Source: Thermoplasmata archaeon
GTDB taxonomy: Archaea > Thermoplasmatota > B47-G6 > B47-G6B > 47-G6
Assembly: GCA_003663565.1 (NCBI GenBank)
Contig: QMTT01000069.1
Span: 1 to 5,771 of the forward strand
Direction of reading: 5' to 3'
Length of the DNA: 5,771 nucleotides
The position numbers and the translations under genes were made by a program. Below the pieces are notes generated by a model that saw only the letters and a list, made by a program, of their open reading frames with translations, was not told the DNA's origin and ran no database searches. Numbering within the stretch: position 1 is the stretch's first letter; every line of letters begins with the position of its first letter. Below are positions 1-5,345 of the stretch, one piece after another.

Positions 1-1
1 A

Positions 2-1702
2 AGAGGAGATCAGTGTGATAACTGTGGAACACTGCTTGAGCCTAAGCTCCTTAAGAACCCAAGATGTAGGATCTGTGGATCACAAGATATAGAATTCATT
101 GAGAGAAAACACCTATTTTTTGCTTTATCGAAGCTTCAGAAGCCATTAGAGGAATGGCTTAAGAAGAAGAATTGGTGGAAGCCTAATGTCATAAACTATA
201 CAATAAATTGGATAAAAGCGGGATTAAGGGATCGAGCAATAACTAGAGATATATCATGGGGCGTGGAGGTACCCTTTGAAGGCTATGAGGATAGAAGAGT
301 CTATGTGTGGTTTGAAGCACTTTTAGGGTATATATCGGCAGCGATTGAATACTCAAAAAAGATAGGTGACGAGAGTTACTGGGAAAAGTTCTGGAAGAAT
401 CCAAATGCAAGAATATACTTATTCCTTGGAAAGGATAATATTCCGTTTCATACGATATTATTCCCGGCAATGCTTATAGCGCATGGAAATTTAAACCTTC
501 CATATGACGTTCCTGCCAATGAATATCTTCTTATAAGTGGAGAGAAACTAGACAAAAGTAGGGGAATAGTATTTTGGGTCTCAGATGCTCTGAAAATATT
601 TGACGCTGATGCTATAAGGTATTATCTATCAGTGAACATGCCAGAAACAAGGGATACTTCTTTGGACATAGATGACATGATCACAAAGAACAATAAGGAG
701 CTCGTGGCCAACATAGGGAATTTCATTCATCGTGTCCTTCATTTTGCATACTATAATTTCGGAAGCATACCAGAGCCAGGGGAACTTGATAATGAGGATT
801 TGGAAGTTCTTAACGAAGCTAGGATGTACTTCAAGAGTGCAGAAGAAAGCCTAGAGAAGTGTCGCTTCAGAGAGGCTCTCAAAAAGATAACTGAAATAGC
901 ACATCTTGGCAATAAGTACTTAGACATGAAGGCTCCATGGAAAACGATAAAAACCGATATTGAAAGAACTAAGACAACAATCTACGTTGCGCTGAATCTT
1001 GTTAAGATACTTCTAATAGGACTTCATCCATTTCTTCCAAAGTCCACAGCAAAAGGTTGGAAGTATCTAGGGTACGAAAAGGACATACATGAAGTGAAGT
1101 GGGAAGAAGCCTTAGAGGAAGTTCCGGTTGGTCAGAAGCTTCTAGAGCCTAGACCTATGTACAGAGTAATAGATCCAAATGTAGTAATTCCCAAGGAACC
1201 TTGGGAAGAAGGAGAAATCCTGCCAGCATCCGTTCTTGATATACGTGTTGGGGAAGTGGTTGAAGTCAGCGATCATCCAAATGCGGACAAGCTCTATGTC
1301 CTAAAGGTTAACCTTGGAAGTGAAACTAGGACTCTTGTCGCTGGTCTAAAACCGTATTACAAAAGAGAGGAGCTCGAGAAAAAGAAAATAGCTGTCTTGG
1401 CTAACTTGAAACCTGCAAAGCTAAGGGGAATTATCAGCGAGGGTATGCTTTTAGCAGCAGATGATGGTAAGACAGTGTCTATTTTAATACCAGAGGGAGA
1501 GCCTGGCGATGTAATCTATTTCGAGAACGTTAAAAGGAAACCTAAATCAAAGATAAGTATAGATGAATTCATGAAGGTCAACCTCTATGTTGATGAAAAG
1601 GGAATGATAAGAGCAAAAAGCTCGAATGATGCCATACTTAGGACAAAATCTGGATATGTAAAGCTTTATAGGCCAGTAAGGCCAGGTGCTAAGGTAAGAT
1701 AA
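2..1702 (+). CDS. metG: Methionyl-tRNA synthetase, 3' part (gene enters from the left)
   Basis: Cytosolic class I synthetase that charges tRNA-Met with methionine. The gene is open from the window edge, so the start and the HIGH motif lie outside. Seen in order: two CxxC zinc-knuckle pairs (Cys codons at 14, 23, 65 and 74), the ITRDISWG segment, a YVWFEALLGYIS segment near 302-340, and the KMSKS-loop variant KLDKS at 545-559. An anticodon-binding helical region follows, then an EMAPII/Trbp-type OB tRNA-binding domain from about 1200 to 1530 (DIRVGEVVEVSDHPNADKL, SEGMLLAA). In some archaea this OB domain is a separate polypeptide; here it is part of the chain. About 55 residues follow the OB fold (1531-1699), beginning ISIDEFMKVNLYVD and ending PGAKVR. 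The aldolase-like gene starts 15 bases after the TAA, so the two are probably co-transcribed. The assignment is very secure. Confidence 0.97.
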   Translation, partial: RGDQCDNCGTLLEPKLLKNPRCRICGSQDIEFIERKHLFFALSKLQKPLEEWLKKKNWWKPNVINYTINWIKAGLRDRAITRDISWGVEVPFEGYEDRRVYVWFEALLGYISAAIEYSKKIGDESYWEKFWKNPNARIYLFLGKDNIPFHTILFPAMLIAHGNLNLPYDVPANEYLLISGEKLDKSRGIVFWVSDALKIFDADAIRYYLSVNMPETRDTSLDIDDMITKNNKELVANIGNFIHRVLHFAYYNFGSIPEPGELDNEDLEVLNEARMYFKSAEESLEKCRFREALKKITEIAHLGNKYLDMKAPWKTIKTDIERTKTTIYVALNLVKILLIGLHPFLPKSTAKGWKYLGYEKDIHEVKWEEALEEVPVGQKLLEPRPMYRVIDPNVVIPKEPWEEGEILPASVLDIRVGEVVEVSDHPNADKLYVLKVNLGSETRTLVAGLKPYYKREELEKKKIAVLANLKPAKLRGIISEGMLLAADDGKTVSILIPEGEPGDVIYFENVKRKPKSKISIDEFMKVNLYVDEKGMIRAKSSNDAILRTKSGYVKLYRPVRPGAKVR

Positions 1703-1706
1703 CATC

Positions 1707-1713
1707 AGGTGAT
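1707..1713 (+). promoter_or_regulatory. Shine-Dalgarno site that sets the aldolase start
   Basis: AGGTGAT is a full match to the archaeal anti-SD (16S tail ATCACCT). It lies four bases before the TTG at 1718. The alternative GTG at 1709-1711 falls inside this site and would have no SD of its own, so TTG is the better start. Confidence 0.75.
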
Positions 1714-1717
1714 ATCC

Positions 1718-2389
1718 TTGCAGAGATATTATGATGAAATACTTCGATATGCTGATCTAGATAATAAAAGGGCTGTCGTGATGATTCTTAGGAATCTGTA
1801 CAATAAAGGGCTTATTACTCCAAGGTCTGGTAATGTAAGCTTTGTCTCGAATAATGTTGATGTTATGAAGAAGTACGGAAAAGTTATTTGGATAACTCCA
1901 AAAGGAAAACCAAAAATACTTGTGACGGAACAGGATTTAGTTCCCGTTACGATTGATGGTATACCTCTTTCTGACTTGGTACCATCTACGGAGCTTCCGA
2001 TGCACTTGCTGTGCTATCAAAGGACGAATGCAAAAGCACTAGTACACGCACATTCTCCATATACTTTATTAGCAGCAGAACTTGAAGTCTTAACAGATGA
2101 CAATTTGAAGGAGTACTACGAGACGAAATATCTCATAGGGTCTAGTGTGACTATCATTGAGAGATATGAGCCAGGATCTGAGGAACTTGCTGTACGTGTC
2201 TCTGAGGCACTGTCCAAGTCAAATATAGCAGTACTCCTTGGCCATGGTGTTGTTGCAAAGGGTGAAAATCCTTGGGTGGCTTTAGATAGGGTGGAAGTCC
2301 TTGAGATGCTTTCAAAGATACTTATCTTGAAGGAGTTGTTTAAGTCACTCTCCAGCACGTATATGGGCCCCTCTCATTCTTCCCTGTAA
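1718..2389 (+). CDS. Class II (zinc-dependent) aldolase/adducin-family protein
   Basis: A soluble protein of 223 residues from the TTG start. The family holds fuculose-1-phosphate and ribulose-5-phosphate-type aldolases/epimerases and methylthioribulose-1-phosphate dehydratase. Seen: the GNVS phosphate loop (about residues 38-41), a TPKG turn near 60-63, PSTE with the candidate catalytic Glu92, the HAH zinc pair (His110, His112) and the third zinc His176 in LLGHGVVAKG. Metal ligands are complete, so an active enzyme is likely. The TPKG turn has Lys where many relatives have Ser or Thr, so the substrate may differ from fuculose phosphate. It follows metG by 15 bases with a good SD and probably shares its mRNA. 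The last 16 bases overlap the convergent pcc1 gene. The family call is firm, but the substrate cannot be read from sequence, so no gene symbol is given. Confidence 0.9.
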   Translation: MQRYYDEILRYADLDNKRAVVMILRNLYNKGLITPRSGNVSFVSNNVDVMKKYGKVIWITPKGKPKILVTEQDLVPVTIDGIPLSDLVPSTELPMHLLCYQRTNAKALVHAHSPYTLLAAELEVLTDDNLKEYYETKYLIGSSVTIIERYEPGSEELAVRVSEALSKSNIAVLLGHGVVAKGENPWVALDRVEVLEMLSKILILKELFKSLSSTYMGPSHSSL

Positions 2390-2658
2390 GATTCCTTGAG
2401 ATATCTTGATGCATCCTTAATAATTTCGTATGATACCAGGAAGCACCAGAAGAAGTCATCTATTGTGTGGAGTAAACTTCCAACATTATCTGAAACATTT
2501 TCAACAATGAGATCATCACCTTCAACACTGAGTTTTATGTAAACGTAGTTCTCTGGATCTAGAGCCTTTTTTATGATCTCAGCAAAGCGTTTTCCTATAG
2601 GGAGTCTCATTCTTATTTTGTATGATAAAATGCTTTTCTGAACGTTTTTTTCATTCAT
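2374..2658 (-). CDS. pcc1: KEOPS complex subunit Pcc1
   Basis: A small protein of 94 residues from the ATG at 2658, matching the usual Pcc1 length of about 80-100. Pcc1 is the dimerising subunit of KEOPS, which with Kae1, Bud32 and Cgi121 makes t6A37 in ANN-decoding tRNAs. Seen: an amphipathic strand (YKIRMRLPIG), then the family signature KKALDPENY, a strand with GDDLIVENV, and a C-terminal helix pair (SLLHTIDDFFWCFLVSYEII) in place of the usual 'slRatiddyLR' stretch. A longer frame begins at 2700 but overlaps the upstream gene by 41 bases. The 2658 ATG lies one base after the stop of the DHH gene and has a GGGGG-type SD, so coupled translation is likely. The function is inferred from the motif and from its position next to DHH and S15 genes, as in other archaea. 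Confidence 0.82.
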   Translation of the reverse strand: MNEKNVQKSILSYKIRMRLPIGKRFAEIIKKALDPENYVYIKLSVEGDDLIVENVSDNVGSLLHTIDDFFWCFLVSYEIIKDASRYLKESYREE

Positions 2659-2659
2659 A

Positions 2660-4054
2660 TTATTCCCCCTGATATTTAAGTTGTTCCTGGAGTATCTCAT
2701 CTAATTTGCTTAGTAGTTCTCTTATGTCTGTACTTATAGGAACCCTTGCTCCTGCTGCAACACTGTGGCCTCCACCAAATCCACCAAAAGACTCTGCAAC
2801 TCTTTTTAGTGCGGATGCTAAATCAATACCCTTTGCAACAAGGGTTCTGTGGCATCTCGCAGATATGGAGTAGTTGCTATCTTCCCTGCTTACTACGATC
2901 AATGCCCTGTCCTTTGGAACTATGTATTGCATACCAAACGTCGCAACAAGGGACTTAATGTTAGGATTCTCACACATATAGTACCAAAATGTTGTATACT
3001 CAGCGTGATTTTCTTCAAGAGAGATAAGGTATTCTATGAGGGACTTTTTCACGGAAGTAACTATCGCCATGACACTTGCTATAGTTTCAGGATCTAGCAT
3101 TACAACCTTCGGAAGGTATCCCGTATTCTTAGTTCGTCCAATTGTATCTAAAACTTCTGTGAGATCTTCTACATAATATTTTATGTGAGTATCAATTGTA
3201 AAGAAATAATGAGGGCCTAGGACTTCATATAAATCATCTATACTTACCCCTTGGTTAGCAAGCTTTATTGCTATTGCAGAGGAAAGTTTTTTCATCAGTG
3301 TAGTATCCTCAAAAAGATCTTCTGTTGGAGACTCAGGCAGTATTCCTATTTTTTCTAGCAATCTTCTTGCTTCATGTGGATTTCCTGTGATACCTTTTAT
3401 ATATGGAGGCATCGTGTATGCTAAGGCTTCCTCAAGGGTGTTTCCCCTTAGAAGAAGCCCTTTATGAACTTTCACAACATCCTCATCCAGCGCTTTTTTC
3501 AGTACGAACTCGTTCAGACCTTTCGGATTCGTGAGTTGTTTATCGCCAAGAATGCCTGCTAAGGCAAAAGGTGCCATTGATACTAACTTTTCGTCATATG
3601 AAAGCAGTAGAGAAAATGTAAGAGAAGCAGCACATGCTTCGAAATCCCCGCTAAGTGCAAAAGCCCAGGAGTTCATGAGAGAAATGTTTTCATAGATGCT
3701 CTCCAACGATGTTTTATGGTGATCTATAATGAACCCATATTTCTTCATGTTTCTCAAATGACTATCGATGACTCTTTCATAACCAGCTCCCATATCAAGG
3801 ATTATAAGTACATCGAAGTTTTCGTCAAGGATTTCTGATAGTACCTCTGAAGATAGCGACTTAATGAACTTCATGTGGAACTCTTTTCCCATTTGAACGA
3901 GTAACTTAAACATCTGGGATGCGGCTGCTATTCCATCCGCATCGTTATGACTTACCACAAGAAATAGACCATCTAAACTCTCAAGCGTTTGTACGATCTT
4001 TTCAGAATATGTCATGAGATGTCTAAGATCAGAGGGTACTCCATCGTTAGTCAT
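2660..4054 (-). CDS. RecJ/GAN-like DHH-family phosphoesterase (archaeal Cdc45/RecJ relative)
   Basis: A protein of 464 residues from the ATG at 4054. Archaeal members are single-strand exonucleases or phosphoesterases; the GAN branch binds GINS at the replication fork and is related to Cdc45. Seen, numbered from this start: motif I SHNDADG (35-41, Asp38 and Asp40), motif II LDMGAGY (Asp87), motif III IDHHK (Asp111-His112-His113), motif IV GDKQ (Asp171), and the C-terminal DHHA1 motif GGFGGGHSVAAGARVP (about 424-439). All metal-binding residues are present, so it should be catalytic, unlike the degenerate Cdc45-type paralogues of some Crenarchaeota. An upstream in-frame ATG at 4069 overlaps the GGAGGAT SD, so 4054 is preferred. 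It lies 137 bases downstream of S15 and one base before pcc1. The family is certain; GAN versus another RecJ-like role is inferred from neighbourhood. Confidence 0.93.
   Translation of the reverse strand: MTNDGVPSDLRHLMTYSEKIVQTLESLDGLFLVVSHNDADGIAAASQMFKLLVQMGKEFHMKFIKSLSSEVLSEILDENFDVLIILDMGAGYERVIDSHLRNMKKYGFIIDHHKTSLESIYENISLMNSWAFALSGDFEACAASLTFSLLLSYDEKLVSMAPFALAGILGDKQLTNPKGLNEFVLKKALDEDVVKVHKGLLLRGNTLEEALAYTMPPYIKGITGNPHEARRLLEKIGILPESPTEDLFEDTTLMKKLSSAIAIKLANQGVSIDDLYEVLGPHYFFTIDTHIKYYVEDLTEVLDTIGRTKNTGYLPKVVMLDPETIASVMAIVTSVKKSLIEYLISLEENHAEYTTFWYYMCENPNIKSLVATFGMQYIVPKDRALIVVSREDSNYSISARCHRTLVAKGIDLASALKRVAESFGGFGGGHSVAAGARVPISTDIRELLSKLDEILQEQLKYQGE
2664..2670 (-). promoter_or_regulatory. 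Shine-Dalgarno site of pcc1, inside the end of the DHH gene
   Basis: On the - strand AGGGGGA lies six bases before the ATG at 2658, within the last codons of the upstream gene. It supports the 2658 start over the one at 2700, and coupled translation of the pair. Confidence 0.6.
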
Positions 4055-4060
4055 CTGTTT

Positions 4061-4067
4061 ATCCTCC
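4061..4067 (-). promoter_or_regulatory. Shine-Dalgarno site of the DHH gene
   Basis: GGAGGAT on the - strand lies six bases before the ATG at 4054. The upstream candidate ATG (4069-4067) shares its G with this site and has no SD of its own, so the shorter protein is preferred. Confidence 0.7.
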
Positions 4068-4162
4068 ATAATTTAAAGCAATTTGGAAATGAGATTAACA
4101 CATATGTCCTAGTGGATTTACTTTATGTTTTAGAGCTTAAAAAAGTGTCTATTCTGGGGAAA

Positions 4163-4180
4163 TAAAAATATATAAAAATT
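4163..4180 (-). promoter_or_regulatory. T/A-rich element between S15 and the DHH gene: TATA box and/or S15 terminator
   Basis: The 137-base gap holds, on the - strand, two T5 runs flanking TATATA (about 4180-4163), 12 bases after the S15 stop. The T runs fit an archaeal intrinsic terminator for S15, and the TTTTATATA core fits a TATA box for the DHH-pcc1 pair, with initiation expected near 4145-4150 and a leader of about 90 bases. Both roles may apply. A further T6 run occurs at 4143-4138. Nothing else is seen in the gap. Confidence 0.4.
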
Positions 4181-4191
4181 GTGAAGAATAG

Positions 4192-4608
4192 TTAAACGTG
4201 TCCTACAAGGCGCTCTGCAAGTTCAGGTGAATATTCCCACGTCTTTGGAAGCTTTCCAACGGACTTATAATAATCCACAAGTCTGTGGATACGAGATTCT
4301 ATAAGCATAAGTGCTCTCGCATTGTGAATATCTTTCTTGTGTTTTGCAAGGTGCTTCCTGAGCTTTACAGCCTTTCTCATAAGGTTCATTAGATCTTCTG
4401 GAATTTCGGGCGCTAATCCGTGTTCCTCTAATATTTTTGTTATTTTCTTCCCCGTGATGGCCTTAACACTGGGTATTCCATACTGGTCTCTCAGTATTGT
4501 GCCAATCATTGCAGTACTATATCCCTTCTTTCTAAGCTCAATTACGAGTTTTTCTACTTCTTCTGGTGTATACTTAACCCATGAAGGGACTCCTCTTTTT
4601 GATGCCAT
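4192..4608 (-). CDS. rpsO: 30S ribosomal protein S15 (archaeal S15/eukaryotic uS15 type)
   Basis: A small-subunit protein that binds the central 16S rRNA junction and contributes to an intersubunit bridge. At 138 residues it is the archaeal/eukaryotic type rather than the bacterial one of about 89. Seen: [22 protein letters not shown] (N-terminal archaeal helix region, given here in part as a landmark), [72 protein letters not shown] and a C-terminal SVGKLPKTW. The ATG at 4608 has a textbook SD. The open frame runs on upstream to 4734, but those codons do not resemble S15. Most archaeal homologues begin with about 12-18 extra basic residues (RGKSxSxRP-like) that are absent here. First gene of the S15-DHH-Pcc1 cluster. 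Confidence 0.97.
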   Translation of the reverse strand: MASKRGVPSWVKYTPEEVEKLVIELRKKGYSTAMIGTILRDQYGIPSVKAITGKKITKILEEHGLAPEIPEDLMNLMRKAVKLRKHLAKHKKDIHNARALMLIESRIHRLVDYYKSVGKLPKTWEYSPELAERLVGHV

Positions 4609-4614
4609 TCTTGT

Positions 4615-4621
4615 ATCACCT
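4615..4621 (-). promoter_or_regulatory. Shine-Dalgarno site of rpsO
   Basis: AGGTGAT on the - strand with a six-base spacer to the ATG at 4608. It fixes the start and rules out the longer frame that opens at 4734. Confidence 0.8.
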
Positions 4622-4858
4622 TTGAATGCTAATTTTATTTGAAAATTAATTTGAAGGTTATGAAATAAGGCGCCCTTAAAGGATTGCCTCATTAGTAAGT
4701 ATTTTTGGTAGTATAAGCATAACATCTCTTGCATCTTGATTAATGCTTAGTCTCTTAAAAGGGTTTCGGATCGGGTAAAACATCTAGATAGTAACTCAGG
4801 ACTCACAATTAACCTACAAAAGGTACAAAAATAAACTGACAAGAAAAAATTCTAAATT
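4622..4858. other. AT-rich intergenic stretch upstream of rpsO
   Basis: No gene is seen. This stretch must hold the rpsO promoter on the - strand, but no single TATA box stands out (weak candidates lie near 4676-4682 and 4630-4650). A small inverted repeat, TAAGG-cgc-CCTTA, lies at 4666-4678. The part from 4780 to 4858 is A-rich and leads into the + strand promoter. Confidence 0.5.
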
Positions 4859-4875
4859 GAAAATGCATTTATAAG
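4859..4875 (+). promoter_or_regulatory. BRE/TATA-type archaeal promoter
   Basis: GAAAA (4859-4863) followed by TTTATAAG (4868-4875) resembles the BRE plus TATA box of archaeal stable-RNA promoters. Initiation is expected about 25 bases downstream, near 4895-4902. This is just ahead of the GC-rich block and points transcription along the + strand. Confidence 0.55.
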
Positions 4876-4956
4876 CATCCTCTTATATCTTACTTATAGC
4901 TCCATAATGAGTTCTGATAACTATAGCCCTACGCTAGCGAATATCATTACGTGGTT

Positions 4957-5000
4957 GCCCGTGCTTTGTATTTGGGATGTCTCGGAAACTAAGCACGGGC
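4957..5000 (+). repeat. Perfect 10-bp inverted repeat (hairpin in the candidate RNA)
   Basis: GCCCGTGCTT and AAGCACGGGC flank a 24-base loop, the most stable-looking helix in the block. Inside the loop a minor GGGA/TCTC pairing is possible. Confidence 0.8.
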
Positions 5001-5037
5001 TTCCCCTCTCGCGCTTCATCCTTATCAGCGGGTTATT

Positions 5038-5077
5038 GGGGCGGCCTTACGTGGGATTAGTATTATCCTCCCGCCCC
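5038..5077 (+). repeat. Perfect 7-bp all-G/C inverted repeat (second hairpin in the candidate RNA)
   Basis: GGGGCGG pairs with CCGCCCC across a 26-base interior, in which GGGAT (5053-5057) can pair with ATCCT. The interior also carries TTACGTGG (5047-5054), an exact copy of 4947-4954. Confidence 0.75.
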
Positions 5078-5221
5078 TGCTGGCTATCCTGCCGTCATCG
5101 AGGCGACTCGCTTAATATTCTCTTTCCTCCTTCATTTATATGTTTCTATGATCACCGAAAATACTGTTGTGCTTATTTAACGAAATAGTCTATTACTGCG
5201 TAAAGTTTTAAAAAATACTTT

Positions 5222-5237
5222 CTGTCATACTGTCATA
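5222..5237. repeat. Tandem 8-bp direct repeat CTGTCATA
   Basis: Two perfect adjacent copies of CTGTCATA, about 15 bases left of the mobile-element right end. The surrounding 5126-5250 is AT-rich and holds no gene that I can see. Confidence 0.7.
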
Positions 5238-5251
5238 TTATGCTATAGAGG

Positions 5252-5341
5252 TACCCCTGACCGTGCCCAATGAACCACGAGCAACCGTGCGGAGGACGCT
5301 CCCTGTGGGAACCCTCGCCGCTCACGGCAGGGAGGATGTCA
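5252..5341 (+). mobile_element. Right end of a TnpB (IS200/IS605- or IS607-type) element with omega-RNA-like tail; no tnpB
   Basis: The order and wording match the 3' ends of archaeal tnpB elements as I know them: ACCGTGCCCAATGAACCACG, then GTGGGAACCCTCGCCG, a hairpin, and AGGATGTCA at the terminus. The hairpin at 5312-5332 is CCCT-c-GCCG, loop CTCA, CGGC-AGGG. In such elements this segment is the 3' part of the omega RNA (reRNA) that guides TnpB, and the bases just past the end act as the guide. A second pairing, GAGC (5279-5282) with GCTC (5298-5301), lies upstream. No tnpB coding sequence precedes it in the window, so it is a remnant or a non-autonomous derivative. Recognition is from remembered motif pattern, not a database match. 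Confidence 0.62.
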
Positions 5342-5345
5342 GATT

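Larger units (their letters stand above)
4897..5125 (+). ncRNA. Candidate structured non-coding RNA, family not recognised
   Basis: A block clearly richer in G+C than the flanking DNA, strongest at 4925-5115, with no convincing protein. Seen: a perfect 10-bp stem GCCCGTGCTT (4957-4966) with AAGCACGGGC (4991-5000); a 7-bp stem GGGGCGG (5038-5044) with CCGCCCC (5071-5077), extended outward after a bulge by CAGC (5026-5029) with GCTG (5079-5082); and a 6-bp closing helix ATAGCC (4923-4928) with GGCTAT (5082-5087), which shares base 5082 with the previous helix. A CGAG-GCGA-CTCG GNRA hairpin at 5099-5110 is followed by a pyrimidine-rich tract (ttctctttcctcctt) that could end transcription. A BRE/TATA promoter lies about 25 bases upstream. 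GC-rich islands in AT-rich thermophile genomes are a known mark of stable RNAs. I found no RNase P (GGAAAGTCC, ACAGAA), SRP helix 8, 5S or tRNA T-arm signature on either strand. Strand and ends are inferred. Confidence 0.5.

Noticed and set aside
2659..2700. Longer Pcc1 starting at 2700
   Set aside because: It would overlap the DHH gene by 41 bases, adds non-conserved residues and lacks an SD. The 2658 ATG has one.
4666..4678. TAAGG-cgc-CCTTA as an operator for rpsO
   Set aside because: A 5-bp inverted repeat is too short to support a regulatory claim on its own.
4609..4734. N-terminal extension of S15 up to the ATG at 4734
   Set aside because: The codons encode nothing like an S15 head, and a strong SD sits immediately before the ATG at 4608.
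5021..5078. A second TnpB right end on the - strand (GGGGCGGGAGGATAAT resembles the GGGAGGATGTC terminus)
   Set aside because: The preceding hairpin and the GGGAACCC stretch are missing, and the bases are better explained by the 5038-5077 stem.
5008..5106. A C/D box guide RNA on the - strand (GATGA, then CTGA-taag-GATGA)
   Set aside because: Only partial boxes C, and the spacing (about 70 bases between the first C and D' boxes) is far from the 12-base guide spacing of archaeal C/D RNAs.
4897..5125. RNase P RNA, SRP RNA, 5S rRNA or an intron-containing tRNA
   Set aside because: On neither strand did I find GGAAAGTCC and ACAGAA (RNase P), the SRP helix 8 GGAAGG/AGCAGC features, the 5S GAACxCGGAAGTTAAG core, or a TTCGAAT-type T arm.
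4907..5188. A 93-codon + strand open frame starting about ten bases after the predicted transcription start
   Set aside because: It reads through the stem-loops, its protein is rich in Cys and Trp with no recognisable motif, and base composition follows the RNA structure rather than codon periodicity. A leaderless small protein is not fully excluded.
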